Notes under the pieces: generated by a model | Database searches by the model: none | What the model saw: the letters and a program-made list of their open reading frames with translations, nothing else | What the model was told of the DNA's origin: nothing | Part shown: in pieces, positions 20,272 through 32,300 of the stretch | How the letters are laid out: every line of letters begins with the position of its first letter | How positions within the stretch are numbered: position 1 is the stretch's first letter | NCBI GenBank assembly: GCA_916700875.1 | Contig: CAKAKS010000039.1 | Span: 28,995,315 to 29,059,314 of the forward strand | DNA length: 64,000 bases | Direction of reading: 5' to 3' | Origin: Sebastes aleutianus | Lineage: Eukaryota; Chordata; Actinopteri; Perciformes; Sebastidae | Translations under genes and position numbers: made by a program

Positions 20272-20660
20272 CTTAAAGGGATAGTTTGTGTTTTTTTAAG
20301 TTGGGCGCACCCCAGTTTGGAGGACCTTACGGGAGTACCAACACCGGAGCAAAGCAATGTACTGCTGTGGACGGGGCCGGCAGCAAAACGTATTTTAGCA
20401 ACCTAAAAGAAAGGCTCACCTAAAAAAAATCAATATCTGTCTAAGTGTATGCTATATTTAGAATATTTTCAGACAGGGAATTGAACTGAAAGTGAAACTT
20501 ATCTTTATGTCAACAGAGTCTGGCTGTTTTGAAGAGAGCATAGATAAGTATCACTTTCAGTTGAGCTCCCCATCGGAAAGTGCTGTCTGACAGCAAGATA
20601 AATTGATGACAACATTCTAAATATTTATATATATGTCTTGACTTTTGAGTATCTCTAAAT
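20272..20660 (+). repeat. TTAAAGGGATAGTT-type dispersed repeat
   Basis: It opens CTTAAAGGGATAGTTTGTG, the style of end shared by many fish MITE-like repeats in this window, followed by an AGCAAAGCAATGTACTGCTG stretch. The matching right end is not clear, so it may be truncated. Confidence 0.45.
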
Positions 20661-20889
20661 TAATAAGTCTGTTAATTCACGCATTCACATGCATCTGCAT
20701 TTTTTATTTTTTTTTGCCAGCTGTCCTTCCTGCATTTGGCTTCAACTGTGTTACTTTTAGTCTGGATTATGACTGTAACTTCTTCGTATTTGTCTAATAT
20801 TATAGTTTGCTCTTGGTTTGTAAAATGTGCAGCTCTGCTGACAGTAGACTTGTCCATGTTTGTGATTGGTCATATGCTGCAAACACCGC

Positions 20890-21060
20890 CCCCTTTTATG
20901 TGAACGCGCTTATAGCCACATTGAGAAACCCTGGGTTGACTTACCGAGTTGATAACCACCTTCGTAGGACCGCTTAGCGGGATCGCGGTTGTTAGGGTTA
21001 GTTAAGCCAGATAACAAGAAGATACTCAGAGTATGTTAGATTCGCTTCGTAGTACAGGCC
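20890..21060. repeat. unclassified dispersed-repeat-like fragment
   Basis: The CCCTGGGTTGACTTACCGAG stretch, together with local composition unlike its flanks, suggests a transposon relic. No second copy is present in the window, so the call is tentative. Confidence 0.3.
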
Positions 21061-22380
21061 TCGGGGCACAGAAATCATCTTCAGGATGTCTTTCAGCTCT
21101 GTCATCTCTCTTACAACTCATACTCTTTAGACTGTCCTTCACAGAGCCATTTCAAGTGTGGGGAGTAGTTTGGCATTTGCCAGGATGGCCGTTATTATCG
21201 CCATTACTGCTGCTTGTCCTGTTTGATGATTTATGATTAAATGCTGTATAGAATAAAAATGTTATTTTTAATTTATTATTACATATGTGTAAATTATGCG
21301 GAGAGTAAAGTAACACAGCAGAGATAGCAATGAGATCATTGGATCTGATTTGCAGAAATGACAGAGGAGGAAGTCGGATTTTGACCTTTCCCTTTTTCTC
21401 TCATTCACACTCATATCCCCAGTGCATAAAAAACTCAATTCCCCACAATTCGACCCCTCTGTGTGTCACGTTAATAGACTGAAGTAACCTGATAGTAGTA
21501 GTGGCGTATTAAGAGAAACGCTCACCTTGACTCTCCTCTCTCACACCTATCTGATTAGCTGTCATCACCCCTTTCTCTCTGTCTTTATCTCTTTGTCAGT
21601 GTCTTTCGCTTTGAGCCCATTTCTCTCTCTTTATGACCCTTGAAGAGCCCCTTCTGCTCCAAGTCTTTGCTCACCTCGTTTTATACATTTTGCAAAATCT
21701 CAATCTCTTTGCAGGTCTCCTACTTTGTGTAAATGTCTCTTCAAAAGTCCCAGTGTCCTTCTAAGAATGAGAATAAATACAGTGTTTTCTCAGTCTGGAA
21801 CTCAAACATGCATGAGATGTGAGGGAGGTTATAGAGGGGAGGAGGAAGGAGAATATGAATACAAAAACGAGTGGGGAGGGAGGTAGGAAGAGGCAGAATA
21901 ATAATTTACCAGTACTCACAGTAGAGATCTTCTGTGTGGCTTTTATTTTTATAGCCTGACGCATATGGCTCTCCAGTGCTTGCATGTATGTGTGTGTGTT
22001 TGTGTGCATCTACTGCCGGCTATATGTCTCCTGTGTACACACTCAGCCTTGTGAACAATAATAAACCTCCGTAAAGTAACAGCCAAAAAATTAAACCTTC
22101 ACCCGATATGGTCCCCATGGCCTTTACTGTTAACACACACACACACCCACACACACGCACACACACATTTGGAACATAAATGCCCATTCAGGCAGGGTAC
22201 ATCAAGCATGCCACCCACACAAAAAGAGTGCAACTGAAACTAGGAGCATGTATGTGTTTGCACATTCAAACTGTGACTTTTGAAGCATTTATAAGTCTTT
22301 TAAGTCTTATCATTTGTATATTGCATATACAAGTATGTGTTAAGTACATCCTGTTACAACGAATGTGGGGGTGTATTAGC
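21061..22380. other. intergenic, no gene seen
   Basis: Unique AT-rich DNA with pyrimidine-rich patches (21535-21660) and a short interrupted CA tract at 22133-22167. No credible exon. Confidence 0.5.
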
Positions 22381-22554
22381 GTGTAAAGTCTCGGTTATAC
22401 TCCCAAATGGTTGTGTACGCGGACAGCTGCGGACACTTAGTAGTTGTCTATGCTGTCAGCTTGGAGAACGCGTTCCACACATGTGCAGTAGATCGCCACG
22501 CTACTACTTGCTACGCTATATTGTAGAGATCATCCTGGTCGTTGCTGTTGTCCA

Positions 22555-22632
22555 GAGTCTTGTAAGCCCATATGGGCTGGGCACCATATGGTGCAGGACA
22601 CTCCAAAAAATCAATCAATCAATCAATCAAAT
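22555..22632. repeat. small palindromic stretch and (AATC)n tandem
   Basis: AGCCCATATGGGCTGGGCAC contains the palindrome AGCCCATATGGGCT. It is followed by CACCATATGGTG, another palindrome, and then four to five AATC units near 22610-22630. Confidence 0.6.
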
Positions 22633-22720
22633 GTAGCGTAGTGGCCTTATGGCGGTACGCGGACGTCAGCACATAGCCTACGCGTCCACCCTCTGATGAT
22701 GACGCGGAAAGTATTGGCTT

Positions 22721-23840
22721 AAAGGCAGGGTCTGTGATCTTGAGAAACTAGCAAGAATGCACTAGATTTTTGAAAATAATCTAACCGAAAAATTGTGCCC
22801 AGTGTTGCCAACTTTTTTCAAATGAAAGTAGTTAGCAGCACCAGCTCCAGAATTCACTAAATCTAAATCTGCCAAGTCAGCAACACTGACAGTCCGTCAC
22901 TTCAGGCCACCCACCAAAGTACGGTTTGGTTTCAAGCTGGGTGTCCCGAGTCCCAACAAATATCTGTAAAACACTCAAACTGTCTCAGTTTTCAACACAA
23001 TTGAAATAATAAAAACAATATTTTAGTTACATAGATTTTTATCATGTTCCGTGCCATTCATTATTACGGAGCACGGCGCAGCCCGCTGCAGTCTCTAACT
23101 ATATGAGTATGTTGCGTGATGTCATGCCACAAATACGCACAGCAGATCATCTGGTTACATTTTGTGCAGCCAGCATCAGACTGTTGTAAAATAACCACAG
23201 CACCTTCTGTGCTTATGTGCACGTCAAATGTGTCGTTTTGATTAATTATCCTACCTAGTTCATTCTGCACATCAACAGGTGAAAAATTGTGAATCACTTA
23301 AATCTTATCGTTCCACTTATAACTCCCTGAGGACCGTTCATTCCTGTCAAGTCTTTCACCCGGTGTCTCCATCCTGGCCAAAATGTCGTCTGAGCTCTAC
23401 ATTTTTTATTTGAATAGCCTACAGGTAGATGTGTGGCTGTGGCGAGCAACATGATGAGAATAATTTCCGTCCTAGCCACAGACACAATAAGTTCCCTCTG
23501 AGGAAAACTCTCTACAGGATTCCCAAACTGTCAGTGCATCATGACGGGAATAGCCCTGTGATTAAAGTGGGTGAAATAAGCTTGTGGAAGACTCCAGTGA
23601 TGCACAATGAGCGCACGAGCATAGTATGCACAGGTAAATAGGCATGTAGCCCGTCCAATCATTACATTTGGCCCGAATGAAACGATTGGACGGGTTTATT
23701 ATAGTCCTGCAATAGCCACAGATTCCATTTTTTTTTGTTTTTATTGTTAGAGCATTTGATTTATTGATTGGTCGGGATGTAATAAGAATTTCAACTGATA
23801 TAACAAAATGGTTTCGAAAATCTTTACAAACCCTGCCTTT
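22721..23840 (+). mobile_element. family E3 element, 1.1 kb, inverted ends TTAAAGGCAGGG
   Basis: The left end AAAGGCAGGGTCTGTGATCT and right end TTTACAAACCCTGCCTTT are inverted. A shorter relative with the same ends lies at 59992-60467. The interior holds only short frames without a transposase signature. Confidence 0.75.
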
Positions 23841-23917
23841 AACAGTGTGACTGTGATATTTCTTTAATTTTGAGTGTAGCTATATAGAATATACATTTTG
23901 TGTATGATCTATGTTTT

Positions 23918-23921
<4 letters not shown>

Positions 23922-23967
<46 letters not shown>

Positions 23968-23985
23968 CGTGTGTATGCGTGTGTG
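23922..23985. repeat. (TG)n microsatellite
   Basis: Twenty or more TG units followed by two TATGCGTG variants. It lies just outside the E3 element. Confidence 0.95.
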
Positions 23986-24389
23986 GGGTCTGTGTAAGGC
24001 GTATGTAATAAAGGTTTTCATTTGGTTATGGGGCTTCAGAAGGGCCGTCCAGAGAAGCCTTAGATTGGATCTGCTGTGTGTCCGAGGAGAATGGGAAATA
24101 ACATCAGCCGTCAGGAGAGGGAAAGGTGAAAAATAACCTGTCATCACTTCTCTCTCTTTCTCTTTCTCTCTCTCAGCCCCCTCTTCCCAGCTGTCCTCCC
24201 TCTCACCTTTGTAGCGTTCCCTCTCTCGCTCTTACTCGCACATCTCAAACTCACTGGCTCGTAGCTTTTCTCGCTTGTTTTTACTCTCGATTGTTCCCTC
24301 ATTGCTTGTTGCGTAGTGATTTGCCCCTCCGTCTCTTGCATATGGAGGCTTATTAACGACAAAATTTAAGGAGCACACGCAAATCAAAT

Positions 24390-24650
24390 TCAAGCTGTAA
24401 CCATGTTAAGATTTGTGTGGGTGCAGGGACAGGTTTGTGAGGAAGACTGAAATGCGTTCTTATGGTTGCAACACTACGAGATTATGGTTGAGGGAAGACT
24501 GTAGTTATGGTTAAAACAAAAAAAAAGGTTGAGTCAGTCGATATGTGAACAGCGGTCTCCCGGGTTCAAGTTGTACGTTTTGACAGTGCCACACTTCTTC
24601 CGTCTTTGTTCCTGACAGACGAGAGTCATAACTCACATACTGTAGTATCT
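24390..24650. repeat. probable degraded family B fragment
   Basis: It contains TGAACAGCGGTCTCCCGGG and TTATGGTTAAAACAAA, resembling the GAGACCGCTGTTCGTGTCC and GGTTTGGGTTAAAAT phrases of family B copies. Similarity is weak. Confidence 0.35.
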
Positions 24651-26560
24651 ACAGGTCCTTGTCAGGTAGACATAAAGATAAGGATTTGAACAAATGACAA
24701 ATGATAAAAATGAGCTTTAAAAAAGTAATGAAACACTACCCTTCATCCTGTCCACAATTCTTATTACCAAAGCAGACAATAGCTCCAAGGCCCCAGAACT
24801 CCAGGGGCCCCAAAAGCACCAGACTTACCGTGTGTCAACTAGTTTTAAACCAGATTTAAAGTATAACTACACACTTAAACATGTCTTTTATGCTATAAAC
24901 TAAATGATTGTTGACTGAACTGTGATGAAACACATCAGTGCTGATGTTAATATTTACATTTGCAACCAAATTTATAAAAATTTGCATTTCATGCTTGAAA
25001 ATGGCTCAACACGCTATCTACTTTTTAAAATCAGCCCTAACCTTGCAATGCCAATTCTGGGATAGATTGACCGTCATGAAATAAAAAGAATGTTGACGGA
25101 TCCCCCTCCTCACCTCCACACACTATCTATCTTTTATTTTTTTCTGTAACCACTGTGTAGCATCACAATCACAGAAGAAGTCTGTTCTCTCCTTTCTGTG
25201 CACTAGAAATTAAGCAAGTGTGTTAATGTCTGATTATTTGTTGATAGCAATGTGCTTTCCTTCACTGTGACACAAAGCATTTACTCATTTAGTGGCTGGC
25301 TAGTAAGCTAGCTAACATTAGCTTGCTAATTCCACCATGCTTTCATGCTAACGTTACACTGGTTACAGAAAATGAGCAGGCACCAGCTCTGAAGACAGAC
25401 CGTCGTGGAGCGGTCTAGGAACAAAATATTGCTGAGAATCTGTCTTGACACACTCTAAAACCTTGCTTTTCAAACTGATAAGTTTGACCTTTAACCTTAG
25501 ATTTTCCTCTCTTTTGCTCTCAACCTAAATCTGTTTTCCTCCCCGTTGAATTTCTTCTCTCACATTTTATTTCACACTCTGTCAAAGCCAGTTTTTTGGA
25601 GAACAGAGTGTGTAGCAAATCTGTGCATGCAAACACACACACACAAAACACCGTCACAAAGGATGAAAGATAAATGATTAAAGGTGAGAGGGTTAAAGCG
25701 TACAAGACCGCGCGTCTGTTAGCATGACAGTTGGAAGGCAGGGGAAAGATGGGACTTGCGAGACGAGTGTGAGAGCGGGAGCGAGGGTGGTAAATTGAAA
25801 GAAAAAAATGTGGGAGAGGTGAGAAACACCAAGATATATATATAGCTGTAAGGCAGGTGCAGCTTTGATAAGGAGAGATCATGGTGGAGGAATGGTTTTC
25901 TGATTCCAAATGTGAGAAGAGAGCCAAATGTGTAGGAGAAGAGCTGCATAAGAAATATGTGACCTTTGACTCATCAACCCTCTGAGACACACAATAGACC
26001 CGCTTTTGTCTTTTTCAGGGGGGGGGGGGCAGCATATGTCACATAGAAGTGGTGTACATCATCTGAAAGTTGGGAGCCATCTCATTTGAGATGCAGCTCA
26101 GCCCTGTGTGTCAAGTTGTTCTAGTCATGAATCAGAAATAAACATGAGTCAAATAATAAATTAAAATAAATTGTGAAAGTGTATAAGGTCTTAGAACATG
26201 ATGATAGAAGTATACAATGGTCATCCCTATGCTCTATTATGTCTCATAAGTTGTTGCAGCAATTTTTGGGTTGATACCATTTGTTTCACAGATTCGGTGC
26301 TAAATTAAAAAAAAAAAAGTGGAACACGACAGAAAAGGTTGTACTGTGATTTGGTATCAAAACCTTTTGACATTTGGAGATTTCTGAAAGAATTGCATTT
26401 TTTTTTATGATGGGATGGCAAGCACTTCAGTTCTGAAAACTGCTCAGTCACCCCCTTATTGTCAATCTACGCCATACATCCTCTGATTGCCCTAGGTCTC
26501 TAGTTTGTGGCTTATCATAGAGGTCACCACAGGTCATTTTATACAGTGAGGTCAAATTTT
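24651..26560. other. intergenic, no gene seen
   Basis: Mainly unique AT-rich DNA. A poly(G) run lies at about 26019-26030. The 156-residue minus-strand frame at 25520-25990 lacks a recognisable domain and its composition is noncommittal. Splice-supported exons were not seen. Confidence 0.5.
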
Positions 26561-26564
26561 AAAA

Positions 26565-27060
26565 AATGGTCTTACTACAATGAAATGGTTACTATGGGGA
26601 CTATCATCATCACACATGAATACAATTGGACTCAATAAATTCACAAGAGTCTCAGTGTTACCCAATTTATGTAATTCCAAGACTGTTTAGGGACCCCAGT
26701 ATGCGGAAATTATCTAAATACATAATTTTTAGAGTAGGCAAAAATAACACATTTATACTGCATGGTTTTTGCCTAAAACTGCATGTGATTATCATAAAGT
26801 GGGCATGTCTGTAAAGGGGAGACTCATGGGTCCCATAGAACCCATTTTCATTCACGTATCTTGAGGTCAGAGGTCACGGGACCCCTTTGAAAATGGCCAT
26901 GCCAGTTTTTCCTTGCCAAAATTTAGCCTAATTTTGGAGCATTATTTAGCCTTCTTCCCAACAAGCTAGCATGACATGGTTGGTACCAATGGTTTCCTTA
27001 GGTTTTGTAGTTTTATATGATGTAAGGAACCTGCTACAGCCTCTGAAAGTCAGTAAAGTC
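26565..27060 (+). mobile_element. family A2 element (relative of A)
   Basis: It shares with family A the core CATAAAGTGGGCATGTCTGT, GGGGAGACTC, TTGAGGTCAGAGGTCA and GAAAATGGCCATGCCAG. Its outer parts differ from A and match, inverted, 35660-36180 (for example GACTGTTTAGGGACCCCA). Confidence 0.7.
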
Positions 27061-27655
27061 GGTCGGGATCGTGGGTCTCGGAGGGTGATGGATCGGTCAA
27101 CTGATTGATTGACTGTCCAGTGAACAAACACACGACTCAGGCAGACAAGAAGTGCCACAAAACTTCACCTTAGCACTCTTAACACACACAGCATGGTCAT
27201 TTGTCATCAGGAATAGCTTGTTTCGCTCTCATCAACTGCTCCGACCAGTTTTGTTCATGATGAATTTTCTACAAGTCCCAGAAGACGTGTGAAGTGGGCA
27301 GGTACCGAGAAAATGGCCAGAACAAAAATAGGCCGACTCCTTCGCCATAAGCTGCTGAGAGGAGCGATTAAAAATAGATTTGAATGGGAGGTGTGACGTG
27401 GGCAGTCAGTGAAAACACTGTTGTGTTCACCGGAGGAAGCCAGACATGTTGGAGAACATTTGGTATGCAGCACACTCAGAAAAAAAAACGTGTCACTGTG
27501 GCCAACAAGTAGTGGATGCTCATTTTTCTCAAATAAGTGTGAATCTGCCCCAACAGCAGGTGATGTCTTCAATTCTAACAAGGTAAGACACAAGACTGTT
27601 TTGCATCTCTGTTTATCTAAATCAAAATCTTGTCAGATCACAGTGTCATTTCTAT
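27061..27655. other. intergenic, no gene seen
   Basis: Opposing open frames at 27255-27593 (minus) and 27409-27669 (plus) overlap and lack motifs. No coding call is made. Confidence 0.5.
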
Positions 27656-27669
27656 GTGTGTGTGTGTGA

Positions 27670-27704
<35 letters not shown>
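27656..27704. repeat. (TG)n microsatellite
   Basis: A TG tract with two interruptions (GAGTG, GCGTG). Confidence 0.95.
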
Positions 27705-27707
<3 letters not shown>

Positions 27708-27885
27708 GATGGGGTGTCTTACATTCATTTTTTTGATTGCATGTGTGTGCCTGTTTTAATGTTTGTTTGCAGCTGTGTGCAAATATCAGAGAGGCGTGAG
27801 GTGCCGTGTTGACTCTGAAGATCGATGGTTGATCTCTCAGGAAGAAGAAAAGGCCAATCTTCTACTGTAATAACACTGGCTACAC

Positions 27886-27886
<1 letters not shown>

Positions 27887-27971
<85 letters not shown>
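27887..27971. repeat. (TG)n microsatellite, about 42 units
   Basis: One of the longest pure TG tracts of the window. It generates opposing VCVCVC and THTHTH frames. Confidence 0.97.
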
Positions 27972-27974
<3 letters not shown>

Positions 27975-28589
27975 TAAGAGAAAAAAAAGTAATATAAAAC
28001 ATAGTCCACACATACAAGACATGATAACCAAGGCTTTCATCTCACAGGGACGATATACACATGAGACAACCATCAGTCTTGATTCTTGGTTACATTTTTT
28101 TTTTTGTATTATGTTAAATTTTGTTTTTCACACAGTGTGTCATGTCCCTACCCTATTATGCTACTGTCAAGGACAAAAACATCAGGCTTTCTTTCTCACT
28201 GATGTGGTTGGAAATGATTAAATTATTCAGGTCTGTTCAACAGATTTTACGACCCAAGGGCTTCAGATTTCACTCAACAGAGATGCAAATGAAATAAGAA
28301 AGTCAGAGAAGCAGCAATAATAAAAAAGTAAAAAAATAAATAAAAAAACTCTATACAATTATAGCTTTCCAAGATCCTTGCATTTGGCTTTAGAGATATA
28401 GCTTTACTTTATGTGGTATCATGTAGGGAAGTTCGAGTCTTATGTTGACTTGGTATACATATACTGGGCCTTTACCTCTAAAGATGTTGAACTTTTGAGT
28501 TTTAGCAGTATTAGTAGTATTCACATTTCAATCAGTTCATTCTGAGTGAACGAATATTTTAATTGACATGTGCACACCAAGATGAGAAT
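27972..28589. other. intergenic, no gene seen
   Basis: AT-rich DNA with A-rich tracts near 28320-28350. No recognisable repeat or gene. Confidence 0.45.
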
Positions 28590-29290
28590 GTGAATAGTCT
28601 TTGGCTATAAGACCCCATTGTAACGTCATATATTTTCGAGCGGCAACATCCAGGTCTGAAAAGTGAAGCCAATACGGAAGTGCCTTAAACTAGCCAGCAG
28701 GGGGCGACTCCTCTGGTTGCAAAAATAAGTCTGATTGTGTAGAAGTCTATGAGAAAATGAGCCTACTTCTCACTTGATTTATTACCTCAGTAAACAAAGT
28801 AAACATGAGTTTATGGTCTCAATTACTACTTTCAAGTCTTCTTCAATACAGCATGATGTTCATTTGGTAGTAGTCCCGTTTAGAGTCAAATAGACCATAA
28901 AGCAGGGTATGCTTTAGGGGCGTGGCTACCTTGTGATTGACAGGTTGCTACCACGGCGTTGTCCGGTCTGGGAGTTTTATAACTTTAACACTTTCACAGT
29001 GTGTTTCCAGTTCATGAAAGTTAATTGTAACATTTTGGTTGCCTAAAAATGTCTTATTCAGCGTTAGGTTGTGCTTAGCTCCACCCTCTAATGTCACTTC
29101 TGGTTGCAAAAACCAAGGTGGCGACAGCTAGAAACCAAGATGGCGCCGGCCAAAATGCCGAACCCGAGGCTTTAAAAATGTAGTTCAGAAACCAATGGGT
29201 GAAGACCAATGCACGAGGTACCCCTCGTCCTTTTGGACGTGTCAGGGACGGCTTGTCAATATACGCGTGTTACATGCATAGTGTCCTTTC
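28590..29290 (-). repeat. unclassified dispersed repeat, about 700 bp
   Basis: Phrases such as CCAGCAGGGGGCGACTCCTC, CAAAAACCAAGGTGGCGAC and AAACCAATGGGTGAAGACC look like a common fish interspersed repeat, based on general recall rather than a search. Composition is unlike the flanks. There is no coding frame. Confidence 0.45.
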
Positions 29291-30844
29291 AAAATAAACT
29301 TCCATTTGCACAGTAAGTTAATGAAGTTAATGGAAGTAATGGTACGTCACTTGCTCCGACTGTTGAATAACGCCGCGGGTATGTTTACATTGGAAGTTAT
29401 AATGAGAAAGCCTGGTTCTTCACACACTGTCACTAAAGGGTGGCTCCGTGCGTCGGTTTGCGATGCCGAGGGGCGCTGCCCAATCGGCGGTATTTGGCGA
29501 GTTGGGACTGACAACGGGTCGACTGAACGTGCTGCTGCTCTCCTTTACTCACTGAACACCAAGAAGTTTGTTGATTTCGTTTTATAATCACTAAAGGGGT
29601 CTTAGATCAAGCGAGAACTTCCCTAAGTTAACAACACTGGGTGAATGGGGTTGCTCTTAGTGACAAAATCAAAGAGACTTGTCACCCAACTCTACAGTTC
29701 CCTTTAACTTTACACTTTTGGTTCATTCTCACCTCTCTCATGGCATCACGTTCGGCCAAAGTAGGCAGCTGTTTTCAAAAAAGCCCAAATGCTTTAAAAA
29801 CCCACTATACGCTACTGACTCTGTTGCAAGGCCCCAAGCAGTATTCAGCAGGTATGTATGGCAAAATATACAGGTTGGTAAGCACACACAGCTACAGTAA
29901 GTCCCTTAAGGGAAAAACTTATGTCAGTCACCACTTGCACTGATTAAAGCAATTGCTAAACTTTGTCACACAGTACTTGAGTGACTTTGACGGTGAGTCC
30001 AAGGCTGTGGCTACTTCCCAAAGTAATACGTACGTATTAACCCAATCCTGCAGCTGAAGTGATATCACAAAGCCCAACAAAACTGGTGGTGTTACATGGT
30101 AATTGCTTTACACCAAAGTAACAGGGGGGGGGAAAAATATATATAAACCTGTTGATGGGAAAGTGAGATTTCTTATGGTATTAAAACAAGTTTGCCGACT
30201 CGATAATGACATTGCTGAGGGTGAAAACATTTTCAAATAGTCTACTCCCATAAATTAAGAGAAAAGATATTCCATCTTAAACTCTCCTACTGCAGCTACC
30301 TTTACCTAGAAGGCAAAGCAGTGCACATCAGCACACTAATTAACACTCCCAGCTTGTGTGTGTCTGTATTTCAGTCTGTTAGTGTGTTAAATGCAGCTGA
30401 TTGGATTGTGAAGATGAAAACTTGAGTTTGCTTCTCATGCCCCCAATTAAATTAAATATATGCAGAGAGGAGAGTCTGACTGGTCCATTCACTTCATCCG
30501 CATATTAAGGGGAGAGATGGAAGTTGAGGGGGGGAGGAATAAGCTGCTGGGGGAAGAGAGAGCGAGAGAAAGTGATGCAGATGTGAGATGGGGGGAGGAG
30601 AGGAAGAAGGGCGAAGATGTACACAGAGGGACAAGATAAAGCCACATGACCTAACTGGCTTTGATACCGAAGGTTAAAAATATGACACTAGAGTCATCCA
30701 AAATCAAGACTGTTTAACCCACACACATTGGAATAAGGAACAGCTCTGTTTTAACTTGCAAAGACCCGTCTAAAGCGCTAGGTGATGTGTGCAGGGACGA
30801 TGAGGGCGTATCCAAGCATACCTGCTGTTCAGGTTCAGGACCAG
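29291..30844. other. intergenic, no recognised gene
   Basis: 29300-29590 carries a 93-residue plus-strand frame with moderate G+C (ending KKFVDFVL) but no known motif, and sits next to a repeat. 30330-30490 contains TAATTA-type motifs and looks unique. 30490-30640 is purine-rich. Confidence 0.4.
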
Positions 30845-31172
30845 GGTCTGGGTATCATCGGATAATCCGTAATTCCTTTGGAATTCAAAAACGAAAACTT
30901 TTTTTTTTTTTTTTTCGTTTTAAACCAAAAACGGAAAAAAAAAAAAAAAACACGTGACTCCTGTTCTTCAATTAAAACGGAATAATAATAAAAGGAATTA
31001 GCAAAAACCAAAAACGGCCCGGGTTGCATTTGATTTTCGTTTTTTGTTACAGAAACTAAAAACAAGTAAACAGACATTTTTGTTTTTTGGTTTAAAACGA
31101 AAAACAAAAAAAAATCGTTTCTTCGTTTTTGAATTCCAAAGGAATTACGGATTATCCGATGATACCCAGACC
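30845..31172. mobile_element. palindromic MITE with 51-bp perfect inverted termini
   Basis: The left end GGTCTGGGTATCATCGGATA and onward is exactly inverted at the right end finishing GATGATACCCAGACC, about 51 bases per arm. The inner arms are A-rich/T-rich tracts with CGTTTT and AAAACG motifs, so the 328-bp unit could fold into a long hairpin. No coding capacity. A target duplication could not be fixed. It sits at the 3' edge of the LINE remnant to its right. Confidence 0.85.
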
Positions 31173-31479
31173 ACTTTATTTGTACCCATACAATACATGT
31201 AGGTAAATCTTGTTTGCAGTAAAAAGACAAGGTATCCATCGTGTACACACCTTTTGCAAACACAGACAATAGACAAACATTATAAAAAATGTTCAAGGCT
31301 CCACTGATCACTAAAACCACTAAAATACAATGAATAAATAAATAAATGAATAAATAAATAAGCAAGCATCTAGCATCTGTACAGTGTTGCTACAACTTGT
31401 TTATCTGAGTGACGGCTACTGGAACAAAGCTATTCACTGTGCAAAGGGTGGGAGTCATCATTTAGAATAGAGCCGGTTA
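31173..31479 (-). mobile_element. LINE remnant, 3' part (minus strand)
   Basis: Continuing on the minus strand after the inserted retrocopy, the sequence reads ILNDDSHPLHSE and then, in another frame, NSFVPVAVTQINKL, as expected near the C-terminus of a fish non-LTR polyprotein. An AATAAAGT signal follows close to 31175. An ATTT/AAAT tandem lies at about 31330-31362. Frameshifted and dead. Confidence 0.6.
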
Positions 31480-31870
31480 ATAAAAATATATCACATTGGA
31501 AACAAGCAATCACTACAATTAAATCCTTCATATAATTGTTCTCCGTGTCCCAAAGGTCTAGGGTGGGTGGGATGGGAGGGAACCAAAAGGGAGGGATTTG
31601 GGGGTGGGGGGAGGGGGGCGCAGAAGTTATTATTTAAATGACTTTTTGTTGTTGTTTGTTGTTATTTTCCTTCTTCCTGTTTGTTTGTTTGTTTGTTTTT
31701 TTATTTTCTTTTTTCTGTAGCTGCTTGCCAATTCTGTATTGATTAGTACATGGACATTTGTGATTATATATATATTTTTTTTACTCTATTGGTGATCTAT
31801 CAATTTGTAACCCCACCATATATAATTTTGCTTAAATACCAATAAAAAATTGATCACAAAAAAAAAAAAA
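31480..31870 (+). mobile_element. poly(A)-tailed, 5'-truncated retrocopy with 16-bp target duplication
   Basis: Identical 16-mers AGAATAGAGCCGGTTA flank the insert at 31464-31479 and 31871-31886. The insert ends in 13 A residues (31858-31870), with AATAAA at 31841-31846. These are hallmarks of LINE-machinery retrotransposition on the plus strand. The 391-bp body has no open frame. It may be the 3' end of an L1-type LINE or a processed transcript. It splits the minus-strand LINE between its SIL and NDDSHP codons. Confidence 0.88.
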
Positions 31871-32300
31871 AGAATAGAGCCGGTTATCCGTTGTAACTGT
31901 CTGGTGTACAGGGACCCTGGGTTAAGCTGTGACTCACCAATCAGCCTATTGGACCATTTCACAATCTGATTCATAGAATTTCTTGTTCTTTAAAGATAAG
32001 TTTCCAAACCATGACACCAAAGAAAAAGACAAGATTGATTCAATAAAAGCACGATAAAATTAGGTCATCATGGTTTTGTCAATATGGAAAGAGGCCAGTT
32101 TCCTCAAGCAAAACAGATGCTGGTGCCCCTTTTTGCACACGGCTTTACAATCAGCTTTAAAGTTCAGCTTTAAGTCAATAATTGTCCCAAGATATTTATA
32201 CATTTGCACTGTCTGACTCTTGATGGATATAACTTCATGTGTGTGGGCATGTCTCCTAAAATCAATTATCATATCTTTGGTTTTTAGATATGTTATCCAG
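31871..32300 (-). mobile_element. LINE remnant, reverse transcriptase C-terminal region (minus strand)
   Basis: The minus-strand frames give MIIDFRRHAHTHEVISIKSQ, then YKYLGTIIDLKLNFKADCK, CLRKLASFHIDKTMMT, a stop, FYRAFIESILSFSLVSWFGN and, after a frameshift, QIVKWSNRLIGESQLNPGSL. This is the order found at the end of the reverse transcriptase and thumb region of many fish non-LTR elements. At least one stop and one frameshift make it inactive. The catalytic palm with YADD-type motif is not present. Confidence 0.8.

Noticed and set aside
25520..25990. 156-residue minus-strand frame
   Set aside because: No recognisable domain, no splice support, and an overlapping alternative frame of similar quality.
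29306..29587. 93-residue plus-strand frame ending KKFVDFVL
   Set aside because: Lies beside a dispersed repeat and has no motif or splice support; kept only as a note in the intergenic entry.
30835..31365. 176-residue minus-strand frame
   Set aside because: It runs from the LINE 3' end straight through a palindromic MITE. The Lys- and Phe-rich part is its A/T tract.
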